Assembly (NCBI GenBank): GCA_023247575.1
Contig: JAHFGE010000006.1
Coordinates: forward strand, 1-29,903
Reading direction: 5' to 3'
DNA length: 29,903 nucleotides
Source of the DNA: Candidatus Omnitrophota bacterium
GTDB lineage: Bacteria; Omnitrophota; Gorgyraeia; Zapsychrales; Fredricksoniimonadaceae
Below the pieces are notes generated by a model, which saw only the letters and a list, made by a program, of their open reading frames with translations, was not told the origin of the DNA and ran no database searches. Within the stretch, counting starts at the first letter, position 1. Every line of letters begins with the position of its first letter. The translations under genes were made by a program, and so were the position numbers. Positions 22,956 to 29,903 of this stretch are shown here, piece by piece.

Positions 22956-24362
22956 ATGCAGTCATCCCACCATACGACAGCTCGCGAAGATCGCATCCCT
23001 ATTTTTCAAAAAGCCGTATATGCCGTGGGAGCGCTTGTTAACCAGATGCAGGCGGCTGCTATTTCTGCGATGGTCCTTGTTTTGAATCTTGGGTTAGGCA
23101 TGAACCCAGCGTTGGTTGGTCTAGTTGGTACCATTCCCCGCGTTCTCGATGCTTTCACAGATCCTTTGGTCGGTTACATTTCAGATAATGCTCGGACCCG
23201 ATATGGACGCCGTCGACCTTTTATATTCTTCGGAGCCATTATTGCGGGACTTTTATTTGCCTTGTTGTTCCAACTTCATAAAGAACATACCGAAATGTAT
23301 AATTTTTGGTATTTTTTAGTGATCCAATGTTTGTTTGTAGTCGCGTTTGCCTTTTTTGCTATTCCATGGATCGCACTAGGTTTTGAAATGACTCCCGATT
23401 ATCATGAGCGGACACGCCTGCAGGGAATGGGTAATACTATCGCTCAGATAGCCTGGCTGATTTCTCCGTGGTTATTTATTTTTATGTATACAACTAAAGA
23501 TGTGGTTCACGGAGCACGCATTCTAGCGGTTATCTTCGGCGTTTTTATTGCAGTTGGCGGTATACTTCCAGCTCTTTTCAATAAGGAGTTTTTTACACAT
23601 TTACCACCGCTGCAAAAGAAGAATGTCATGAAAGATTTTTTCGGCGGTTGTGTGATCGCTTTGAAAAACCGTCCGTTTGTCAAGCTTTGTCTTATGACTT
23701 TCCTAATATTCAACGGATTTATGCTGGCATCTGCTTTTACATCCTATGTTATTTTTTTCTATGATTTTGGCGGTGATTACGCAAAAGGCGGTGCATTACT
23801 CGGCTGGTTTGGCACAGTGACGGCGCTTTGTAATTTTCTGGTTATCATTCCCTTGATCACTTGGATCGCTACAAAGATTGGAAAGCGCAACACCTTTATG
23901 ATCACCATTCCTCTTTCGATTGTCGGTTATGCGCTCAAGTGGGTGGGGTATAATCCCCAGCATCCTTATTTATTGCTTGTGGCGGCACCTCTCATCGCTT
24001 TTGGCTTGGGATCGGTCTTTACGATCGTAAGTTCCATGCTCGCCGACGTGTGTGACTTTGACGAAATTCAAACAGGCACCCGCAGAGAAGGGATCTTTGG
24101 TGCCATTTACTGGTGGATGATAAAGCTAGGTCAAGCAGCTGCATCCCTGGTCTCCGGTCTTCTTCTGAATGCAACGGGTTTCAATATTACCTTAGGCGGC
24201 CACCAAACAGCCAAAACTCTATTTCTTATGAGGCTCTGCGATGTCGGCATTCCGATCGTAGCCTCTTTAGTTGCTATTTTTGTTATTATGACTTTTGAGA
24301 TCTCTGAAGATAAGGCCTATGAGATTCGTAAGCAGCTAGAAGAAAGACGAGGAAAAGCGTAA
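22956..24362 (+). CDS. GPH-family sugar:cation symporter (MFS)
   Basis: The protein moves sugars or glycosides across the inner membrane with H+ or Na+. It has 468 residues and about 12 hydrophobic segments. The family block is DAFTDPLVGYISDNARTRYGRRRPFIFFG near residues 63-91. GFEMTPDYHERTRLQGMGNTIAQI and ADVCDFDEIQTGTRREGIFGAIYWW fit MelB/GPH proteins. GGAGGT (22945-22950) precedes the ATG. The substrate cannot be told; the sugar ABC system and glycosidase next door suggest an oligosaccharide or glycoside. Confidence 0.9.
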   Translation: MQSSHHTTAREDRIPIFQKAVYAVGALVNQMQAAAISAMVLVLNLGLGMNPALVGLVGTIPRVLDAFTDPLVGYISDNARTRYGRRRPFIFFGAIIAGLLFALLFQLHKEHTEMYNFWYFLVIQCLFVVAFAFFAIPWIALGFEMTPDYHERTRLQGMGNTIAQIAWLISPWLFIFMYTTKDVVHGARILAVIFGVFIAVGGILPALFNKEFFTHLPPLQKKNVMKDFFGGCVIALKNRPFVKLCLMTFLIFNGFMLASAFTSYVIFFYDFGGDYAKGGALLGWFGTVTALCNFLVIIPLITWIATKIGKRNTFMITIPLSIVGYALKWVGYNPQHPYLLLVAAPLIAFGLGSVFTIVSSMLADVCDFDEIQTGTRREGIFGAIYWWMIKLGQAAASLVSGLLLNATGFNITLGGHQTAKTLFLMRLCDVGIPIVASLVAIFVIMTFEISEDKAYEIRKQLEERRGKA

Positions 24363-24372
24363 TATTTTTTAT

Positions 24373-24401
24373 TTGACCAACCCATTGGTCTATGTTAGAT
24401 T
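24373..24401 (+). promoter_or_regulatory. Promoter and operator-like palindrome before the sugar ABC operon
   Basis: TTGACC, a 17-bp spacer and TAGATT with the extended TGT form a good promoter. The 13-base block TCTATGTTAGATT is identical to the one at 17312-17324. A palindrome GACCAA-CCCA-TTGGTC (24375-24390) covers the -35 and spacer, a good place for a repressor. A small AAGAAA/TTTCTT stem follows in the leader (24431-24449). Confidence 0.55.
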
Positions 24402-24465
24402 TTACCTTCCTGTATTCGTGAATTCTTTGCAAGAAATTAATAGTTTCTTAGATCATGGAGACTAG

Positions 24466-25752
24466 ATGCGCAAATTGATTATGTTGTGTTCCTGTTTCAT
24501 GTTGATAGTTCTTGCTGGATGTTCTCAACCCCCCAAACCAAGCAATAAAATCATCCTGTGGCATTGGATGACTGACCGTAACGACACTTTTCAAAAACTC
24601 GCCCAACAGTACAAACAGGAAACCGGCATCGAAGTCACCATTCAGTTATTCGCTCCATCAGATTCTTATTCCCAGAAAGTCATAGCCGCGGCGCAAGCCA
24701 ATGTCCTTCCGGATATTTACGGCGTACTCGATAAAAAATCCATTGTGGCGGATTTTATCAAAGCGGGATTGGTCGCTGACTTGACCGATGCCATGCAAGC
24801 TGACGGGGCAAGTTGGGAAAGCAGCTTGTTTGATAAGGCTTTGGCGGATAAGCGTTTTGATGCCGGGAATAGTTATGGGGTGAAGCCTGGCATTTATGGC
24901 GTGCCCATCGATGTGACCAACGAACAAATGGTTTATAATAAAAAACTTTTGGCCAAAGCGGGCATTGCGACCCCACCCCGGACATACGAAGAATTTATTA
25001 AGGACGCCCAGGCCCTAAAACGAGTAGGGATTACTCCCTTTGTTTCTGGCTGGGGCGAGCTGTGGCTGCTTGATTGTTTTGCTTCCAATTATGCCTTCAA
25101 TATTATGGGAGAAGAGAAGATTTTTGCGACCTACCGCGGACAGGTCAAGTATACGGATTCTGATTGGATCAAGGTTTTTAATGTTTTTGCCGAATTGCGT
25201 AATAAGGGGGTCCTTATCGACGGAATTGTGACCAAGGGCAATAAATACGCCGAGCAGGATTTTGCTTTAGAGCGAGCGGCTTTTGCTTTTAACGGTTCTT
25301 GGAGTGTGAACGTGTATCATGATATGAATCCTAGTCTGGATTATGGGGTAATACCGCCGCCGCCAGTTAGCACTTTGCATCCGCTGAAAATTTGGGGAAG
25401 TGCCGGATCTACCTTTGTGGTTAATGCCGGTTCTCCTAATAAGGATAAGGCCATCGCCTTTTTGAAATGGCTGACAACCAAAGAACAGCAGGTGGTATTG
25501 GCGCAGGAAACCAACAATTTACCTTCCAATAAAGAAGCACTCTCGGTGATATCTCCGATCCTGGAAGAATTTGCCAAAGGGATGGACCAATCCACACATC
25601 CGAACATATGGCCGTTGAATGAAGACCCCTCAGTCAGCGAAGCTTTTGATAAAGGGATTCAAGACATTATTATCGGTGAGAAGACCCAGGAGCAGGTGGC
25701 CCAGGATGTACAGAAGGTCAAAGATTTTCAGATGGCCAAAGGGAATCATTAA
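24466..25752 (+). CDS. Sugar ABC transporter substrate-binding lipoprotein
   Basis: This protein captures a sugar outside the inner membrane for the permeases encoded next. It has 428 residues, with a lipoprotein signal and lipobox LAGC (Cys19). The mature part reads IILWHWMTDRNDTFQKLAQQYKQETGIEVTIQ, typical of family 1 binding proteins. PDIYGVLDKK, YGVPIDVTNEQMVYNKKLL and the late AIAFLKWLTTKEQQ complete the fold. GGAG lies 5 bases upstream of the ATG. Substrate is not evident; maltose/oligosaccharide-type binders are the closest class. Confidence 0.93.
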   Translation: MRKLIMLCSCFMLIVLAGCSQPPKPSNKIILWHWMTDRNDTFQKLAQQYKQETGIEVTIQLFAPSDSYSQKVIAAAQANVLPDIYGVLDKKSIVADFIKAGLVADLTDAMQADGASWESSLFDKALADKRFDAGNSYGVKPGIYGVPIDVTNEQMVYNKKLLAKAGIATPPRTYEEFIKDAQALKRVGITPFVSGWGELWLLDCFASNYAFNIMGEEKIFATYRGQVKYTDSDWIKVFNVFAELRNKGVLIDGIVTKGNKYAEQDFALERAAFAFNGSWSVNVYHDMNPSLDYGVIPPPPVSTLHPLKIWGSAGSTFVVNAGSPNKDKAIAFLKWLTTKEQQVVLAQETNNLPSNKEALSVISPILEEFAKGMDQSTHPNIWPLNEDPSVSEAFDKGIQDIIIGEKTQEQVAQDVQKVKDFQMAKGNH

Positions 25753-25753
25753 G

Positions 25754-26668
25754 ATGAATCGAAAAGTTAAAGGCGCGGCCATATTCAAAGACAATTTACA
25801 GAATTTCTTTTTTGTTGTTCCTGCCCTTGCTATTTTTTGCATTTTTTATATTTATCCTTTTTACAAAATGATTAACCTATCCTTTTATGATTGGCGGGGG
25901 ATAGGTCCTATGTATTTTATCGGCCTGCAAAATTATAAGGAATTAGCGAGTGATCATCTATGGTGGGATTCCATGTGGCACGCGGGCTATATCACCCTCA
26001 TCGCGTTGACTTTTCAAAATGCATTGGCTTTTGCCTTGGCCCTGGCTTGTGACCGGGAAATCCGCCTAAAGCGTTTTTATCGTATGGTGTTTTTTATCCC
26101 ACCGGTGCTTTCCGAAATCGTGGTTGGTTTTATCTGGAACTGGATTTTGAACCCTCAAATGCAAAACGGCCAGTATATCGGGCTTTTAAATCATTTGCTG
26201 TATTCCTCAGGGTTCCCTCAGTTAGTTCATAATTGGCTGGGTGATCCCCATACCGCTTTGACAACCATCGCTATTGTCCATAGTTGGAAAGGCTTTGGGT
26301 GGGGGTTTATCATGCTGCTGGCAGGTTTGCAAACTATCGACAGGCAGTTTTACGAGGCGGCCAAAGTCGACGGGGCCAGCGCTTGGAAAACATTCACGAA
26401 TGTTACCATACCCATGATGTTGCCGGTCATTTTGGTGGTTATGATCTTGACGATTTTAGGGTCCATGCAAGTGTTCGTTTTGATCATCGCCATGGTCAAT
26501 GAAGGGCTGGTTAACCACACGGATGTACCGGTGACCCGTATTTTTTCGGCAATGCAGAATACTAACCGGTTTGGTTATGCCTGCGCCGAGGTGGTTATTT
26601 TCGGGATGATCCTGGTTTGTGTTTCTTTTATTATGAAAAAATTATCTGACAAGGCAAAACAAGCATGA
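25754..26668 (+). CDS. Sugar ABC transporter permease (MalF type)
   Basis: The start is the ATG one base after the preceding stop; upstream in-frame sequence overlaps the binding protein and is not conserved. The 304-residue protein has about six membrane segments, the first at FFFVVPALAIFCIFYIYPF. The coupling loop for the ATPase is YEAAKVDGASAWKTFTNVTIP (EAA motif from Glu201). It ends four bases into the next permease (ATGA overlap). Confidence 0.94.
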   Translation: MNRKVKGAAIFKDNLQNFFFVVPALAIFCIFYIYPFYKMINLSFYDWRGIGPMYFIGLQNYKELASDHLWWDSMWHAGYITLIALTFQNALAFALALACDREIRLKRFYRMVFFIPPVLSEIVVGFIWNWILNPQMQNGQYIGLLNHLLYSSGFPQLVHNWLGDPHTALTTIAIVHSWKGFGWGFIMLLAGLQTIDRQFYEAAKVDGASAWKTFTNVTIPMMLPVILVVMILTILGSMQVFVLIIAMVNEGLVNHTDVPVTRIFSAMQNTNRFGYACAEVVIFGMILVCVSFIMKKLSDKAKQA

Positions 26669-27507
26669 AGACAAATAGATATGTTTTTTGGGGAATGACC
26701 CAATCAACGTTCATCCATATCTTTTTGATGGGGAGTGCTTTAACTTGCCTGTTTCCCCTATTCTGGATGGTACGCTGTTCTTTTATGACCATTGAAACTG
26801 TTTTCGTCGACAAGGCGCTTATCCCCCATCATTTGAACCTTGGCAATTTCGCCATCGCGTGGACAAAAGGGAATTTCGCCGTCTATTTTTTAAACAGCGT
26901 TATTTACACGGCGTGTGTCGTTACGGGCATTGTCTTCATTTCATCCCTGGCCGCTTTTGCTTTTTCGCGTTTAAAATTCCCCGGCAAAGACATCATTTTT
27001 TATATGTTTGTGGCGGCCATGATGATCCCTTTGCCGGGTTTTTTCGTGGCCTTGTTCGTACTCATGACTAAACTGCATTTGATCAATACCCGTTTCGGTT
27101 ATGTATTGTGCATGATCAATATGGGGCTTTCTATGAGCATTTTGCTGCTTAAAACATTTTTTGACAAAATGCCCAAAGATTTGGAAGATGCGGCCCGGAT
27201 TGATGGCTGCAGCAAAATCGGCATCTGGTGGAACGTGGCCCTGCCGCTGGCCAGGCCGGCTATCGCTGTCATCGTGATTTTTAATTCTCTTAATGTATGG
27301 AATGAGTATATCTTGGCTACATTGCTGTTATCCGATGCAAAATTGATGCCTTTACAAAGGGGGCTAATGGTTTTTCAGGGCGCTAACAGTGTTGATTATC
27401 CGGTCCTGATGGCTGGTCTTACAATGGCAGCGGTGCCTATTATCATGGTATACTTAGTTATGCAAAAGTATATTGTTAAAGGCCTGTCAGGAGCGGTGGT
27501 TGGCTAA
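26665..27507 (+). CDS. Sugar ABC transporter permease (MalG type)
   Basis: This second membrane subunit has 280 residues and six membrane segments. The coupling motif is LEDAARIDGCSKIGIWWNVALPLARP (Glu174 onwards), and NVWNEYILATLLLSD is typical of MalG/UgpE proteins. It overlaps the MalF-type gene by ATGA and shares one base with the glycosidase start (TAATG). No ATPase gene follows, so a shared multi-substrate ATPase encoded elsewhere is likely. Confidence 0.94.
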   Translation: MKTNRYVFWGMTQSTFIHIFLMGSALTCLFPLFWMVRCSFMTIETVFVDKALIPHHLNLGNFAIAWTKGNFAVYFLNSVIYTACVVTGIVFISSLAAFAFSRLKFPGKDIIFYMFVAAMMIPLPGFFVALFVLMTKLHLINTRFGYVLCMINMGLSMSILLLKTFFDKMPKDLEDAARIDGCSKIGIWWNVALPLARPAIAVIVIFNSLNVWNEYILATLLLSDAKLMPLQRGLMVFQGANSVDYPVLMAGLTMAAVPIIMVYLVMQKYIVKGLSGAVVG

Positions 27508-29819
27508 TGACTTCAAAAAAAATTTTATTTTTTGTTATTTTGTTAGTCTGGGCATTAGTTTACACCCGGGCTGATAGCTCTTCAGAGAGTTTTTCTGTCC
27601 ATCCCCGTTCTTCCAGTGAAATTGTGCGTTTAGCCTGGCAAGCCTCCCATGAGCAAGATTTCAGTACTTTACAGGATTTAGTCAATGAAATGCTTTCTGC
27701 TTATGGAGAAGAAGCCAAATTACAAGCGGTCAAGTTAAAAGCCTTTCCTGCTTATGATCAATTCCAGGATTACCGCATTATGAATGACGTTGCCACTGCT
27801 CTATTTATTAAAGCGGAATTCCTGATGCACCAAGGTAAAAATGAAGAAGCCATAACCGCTTTTAAGAATCTTATTGAGAAATACCCTTGGGCCCAAAGTT
27901 GGGATCCCAGCCGTGGTTCTTATTGGTCAGTGGCTGAAAGATCCCAAGCCAGTATTGACGTGATGTCGGGCAAGTCCATTCAAGAAGAGGCGGCGGCTAA
28001 AAATGTTCCTCACACTATGCTTACGTTAGCTTTCCCGGGCAAAGAGAGGGTTATCGATTATACGAAATATGGAAAATTTCTTAATGAAGGAACCAAAGAT
28101 TATCATTATCAAATCACCGACCAGGCAGGTTTAGCGGCAGCCGCAGGCGAGGGCGTTTATCCTAATATTGTAGATATCTATAAAAGTTCTGGATATAGAG
28201 AAGCCTTTAAACAAGGACGTTTACAGGGAAACCACTGGAATTTTGTTAATTCACCCGATCTGCAGGCGGCCTTTTATAAATGGGCCACTGCTCCCGAGCC
28301 AGGGGGAGTACGCCTTTTTTATACGGGTATCATTTTTGAAAAAGCCAGGATGTATGAACAAGCCATTAAATGTTACCACGCTCTTATTGTGCACTTTCCA
28401 GGAACTTTGGCTTGGACCTATTGGCATACGCCGTGGTTTCCAGGCCAGGCGGCCATTGCTAAGATCCATTACCTTATTCGGATGCATCCAGAACTTAAAT
28501 TGGAGTTTAAGGGGGCAAAAATTCAAGTTTTAAATTTTTTTGATAATGATCCTTCTGACAAAATTTTTATCACTACAGCAGGGAACATTCGAGAGCTTAG
28601 TAGCGTTCAAGAAGCCCAGGAAGCTTTAAATATAGAAAAACAAAAAATTGATTTAGGGGCGCCAGTTAAAACTCTGGGGCAGGGGAAGGTTCATTTTGTT
28701 CGATATGCGAATGGCCATTGGCAGCTCATGGTCGATGGCCAGCCTTTTTTGATCAAGGGCGTCACCTATACACCGACAAAAGTCGGGCAAAGTCCTGATA
28801 ATGGGACATTAACCAATTGGACCGATGAAGATTCTAGCCCTGGTTATTTGGCCTGGGTAGATAAGGATGGCAATAACCCGCAAGATGCTGACGATTCAGC
28901 GGTGGGTGATTTGAAGCTGATGAAGGACATGGGAGCTAATACCATACGGCTCTATTATCAAACTAAAATGAAACCTAATAAAACAATTCTACGCAGGATG
29001 TTTAAAGATTACGGTTTGAGGGTAGCCATGGGTAATTATTTGGGTAAGTACGCTATTGATTCTGGAGCTAGCTGGAGTGAAGGAACAGACTATGAAAACC
29101 CTCAACATCAAAAGACCATGATGGAAAATGTGAGACAGATGGTTTTGGAATATAAGGATGAACCATATGTCCTCATGTGGATTTTGGGTAATGAAAATAA
29201 TTATGGGGTGGCCTCCAATGCTGATAAAAAACCTGAGGCCTATTATCAATTTGTCAATGAAGTAGCCAAAATGATTAAATCCATCGATCCTGATCATCCT
29301 GTCGCCATCTGTAATGGAGACACGTTATTTTTAGATAAATTTGCCAAATTTGCTTCCGATGTGGATGCCTATGGATCCAATGTTTACCGTGGGAATTATG
29401 GATTTGGTTCTTTCTGGCAAGAGGTATCGGAAGTCGCAGGTAAACCAGCTTTTCCTACCGAGTATGGGGCCCCAGCCTATGGCGGACCTAACATGAGCCA
29501 AGAAGAAGCCCAAGAAGCCCAGGCCGATTATCATAAAGGCAATTGGCTGGATATGCTCTACAATAGCGCAGGGTATGTTAATGGGCAGGGAAATTCCGTT
29601 GGAGGAATTGCTTTTGAGTGGTTAGATGAGTGGTGGAAGAATTATGAACCCGCTATCCATAATACCAACGTGGATGTCATAGGTCCATTTTCTGGCGGTT
29701 ACTATTATGAAGAGTGGTTTGGCCTGTTTGGCCAGGGGGACGGCCAACATAGTCCGTACTTGCGCGAACCCAGGAAAGTGTATTATACTTATAGAGAGCT
29801 TTGGAATTCCAAAACGTAG
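27507..29819 (+). CDS. Secreted clan GH-A glycoside hydrolase with N-terminal TPR-like region
   Basis: The 770-residue protein starts with a signal peptide (MTSKKILFFVILLVWALVYTRA). Residues 30-390 contain TPR-like pieces (LMHQGKNEEAITAFKNLIEKYP about 104-125; FEKARMYEQAIKCYHALIVHFP about 274-295). The catalytic barrel starts near 400 (WQLMVDGQPFLIKGVTYTP). WILGNENNYG holds the acid/base Glu563 and PTEYGAPAYGG the nucleophile Glu652, the retaining GH-A arrangement. GH2, GH5 and GH72-like families are possible; the exact family and substrate are open. It is the last gene of the transport operon and could process the oligosaccharide imported by it. Confidence 0.85.
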   Translation: MTSKKILFFVILLVWALVYTRADSSSESFSVHPRSSSEIVRLAWQASHEQDFSTLQDLVNEMLSAYGEEAKLQAVKLKAFPAYDQFQDYRIMNDVATALFIKAEFLMHQGKNEEAITAFKNLIEKYPWAQSWDPSRGSYWSVAERSQASIDVMSGKSIQEEAAAKNVPHTMLTLAFPGKERVIDYTKYGKFLNEGTKDYHYQITDQAGLAAAAGEGVYPNIVDIYKSSGYREAFKQGRLQGNHWNFVNSPDLQAAFYKWATAPEPGGVRLFYTGIIFEKARMYEQAIKCYHALIVHFPGTLAWTYWHTPWFPGQAAIAKIHYLIRMHPELKLEFKGAKIQVLNFFDNDPSDKIFITTAGNIRELSSVQEAQEALNIEKQKIDLGAPVKTLGQGKVHFVRYANGHWQLMVDGQPFLIKGVTYTPTKVGQSPDNGTLTNWTDEDSSPGYLAWVDKDGNNPQDADDSAVGDLKLMKDMGANTIRLYYQTKMKPNKTILRRMFKDYGLRVAMGNYLGKYAIDSGASWSEGTDYENPQHQKTMMENVRQMVLEYKDEPYVLMWILGNENNYGVASNADKKPEAYYQFVNEVAKMIKSIDPDHPVAICNGDTLFLDKFAKFASDVDAYGSNVYRGNYGFGSFWQEVSEVAGKPAFPTEYGAPAYGGPNMSQEEAQEAQADYHKGNWLDMLYNSAGYVNGQGNSVGGIAFEWLDEWWKNYEPAIHNTNVDVIGPFSGGYYYEEWFGLFGQGDGQHSPYLREPRKVYYTYRELWNSKT

Positions 29820-29839
29820 TTATTTGCCGGGGAATTTTT

Positions 29840-29889
29840 TAATCCTTCGATTACACTCAGGATTAACCCTGAGCGAAGTCGAAGGGTTA
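29840..29889. repeat. Imperfect long hairpin after the glycosidase gene
   Basis: Two 22-base arms (29840-29861 and 29868-29889) pair with four mismatches, two of them possible G-U pairs, across a 6-base loop. The right arm contains CCTGAGCGAAGTCGAAGG, a motif seen as a dispersed repeat in many bacteria and related to the one at 17271-17300. No T-run follows, so it may stabilise the mRNA end instead of terminating it. Confidence 0.7.
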
Positions 29890-29903
29890 ATAAAAAAGTT
29901 GAG

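Noticed and set aside
29840..29903. Intrinsic terminator after the glycosidase
   Set aside because: The hairpin is followed by an A-rich stretch, not a T-run, on the + strand.

Overview
The window looks like a housekeeping segment of a Gram-negative-type bacterial chromosome from an uncultivated lineage. An Omnitrophica (former OP3)-like bacterium is my best guess. That rests on the mix of a BamD–LptE–HolA–S20–MurJ–UvrC block with a TsaC/phosphatase–RpiB–GlyA block, and on dense short palindromic repeats. It is an inference and no phylogeny was run. Thirty of the 31 genes are on the + strand; only rpsT is on the - strand. Neighbouring genes often overlap by ATGA or by tens of bases.

Layout. 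(1) 1-7073: purine and one-carbon genes: purQ (5' cut off by the window edge), purM, purD, a TsaC–phosphatase fusion, rpiB and glyA. A Fic-protein gene is wedged exactly between purQ and purM. (2) 7157-9439: nrdR, a bifunctional-nuclease-domain protein and a CCA-adding/poly(A) polymerase-type enzyme. (3) 9519-13080: accessory genes around a ygfZ-like gene: a BRO-N protein, an AbrB-type regulator, and a DNA methyltransferase with a probable type II restriction endonuclease. (4) 13098-17255: a trans-sulfuration PLP enzyme, a secreted TPR/SPOR protein, miaA and hflX. (5) 17331-22854: envelope and replication/repair genes: a BamD-like protein, LptE-like lipoprotein, a short HolA, rpsT (- strand), murJ, a compact UvrC and an alkyltransferase. 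(6) 22956-29819: sugar uptake and degradation: a GPH-type symporter, a sugar ABC transporter without its ATPase, and a large secreted clan GH-A glycosidase with TPR-like repeats in front.

The most striking observation is the purQ–fic–purM junction. The last 33 bases of the purQ coding end around 608-640 recur at 1981-2013 with two differences. The second copy, read in the purQ frame, ends in a stop that overlaps the purM start as ATGA. This looks like an ancestral purQ/purM overlap split by a fic-bearing insertion that rebuilt the purQ tail, and fic itself now overlaps purQ by ATGA.

A second theme is palindromic or terminal-inverted-repeat elements that lie inside or at the edges of genes. 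There is an in-frame GC-rich palindrome in purQ. A roughly 98-bp element adds about 37 residues to the front of MiaA, and its relative lies between fic and purM. A set of 8-bp repeats encodes the signal-peptide region of the SPOR protein. Another element supplies the -35 box of the bamD-like gene. No rRNA, tRNA or CRISPR array was found.
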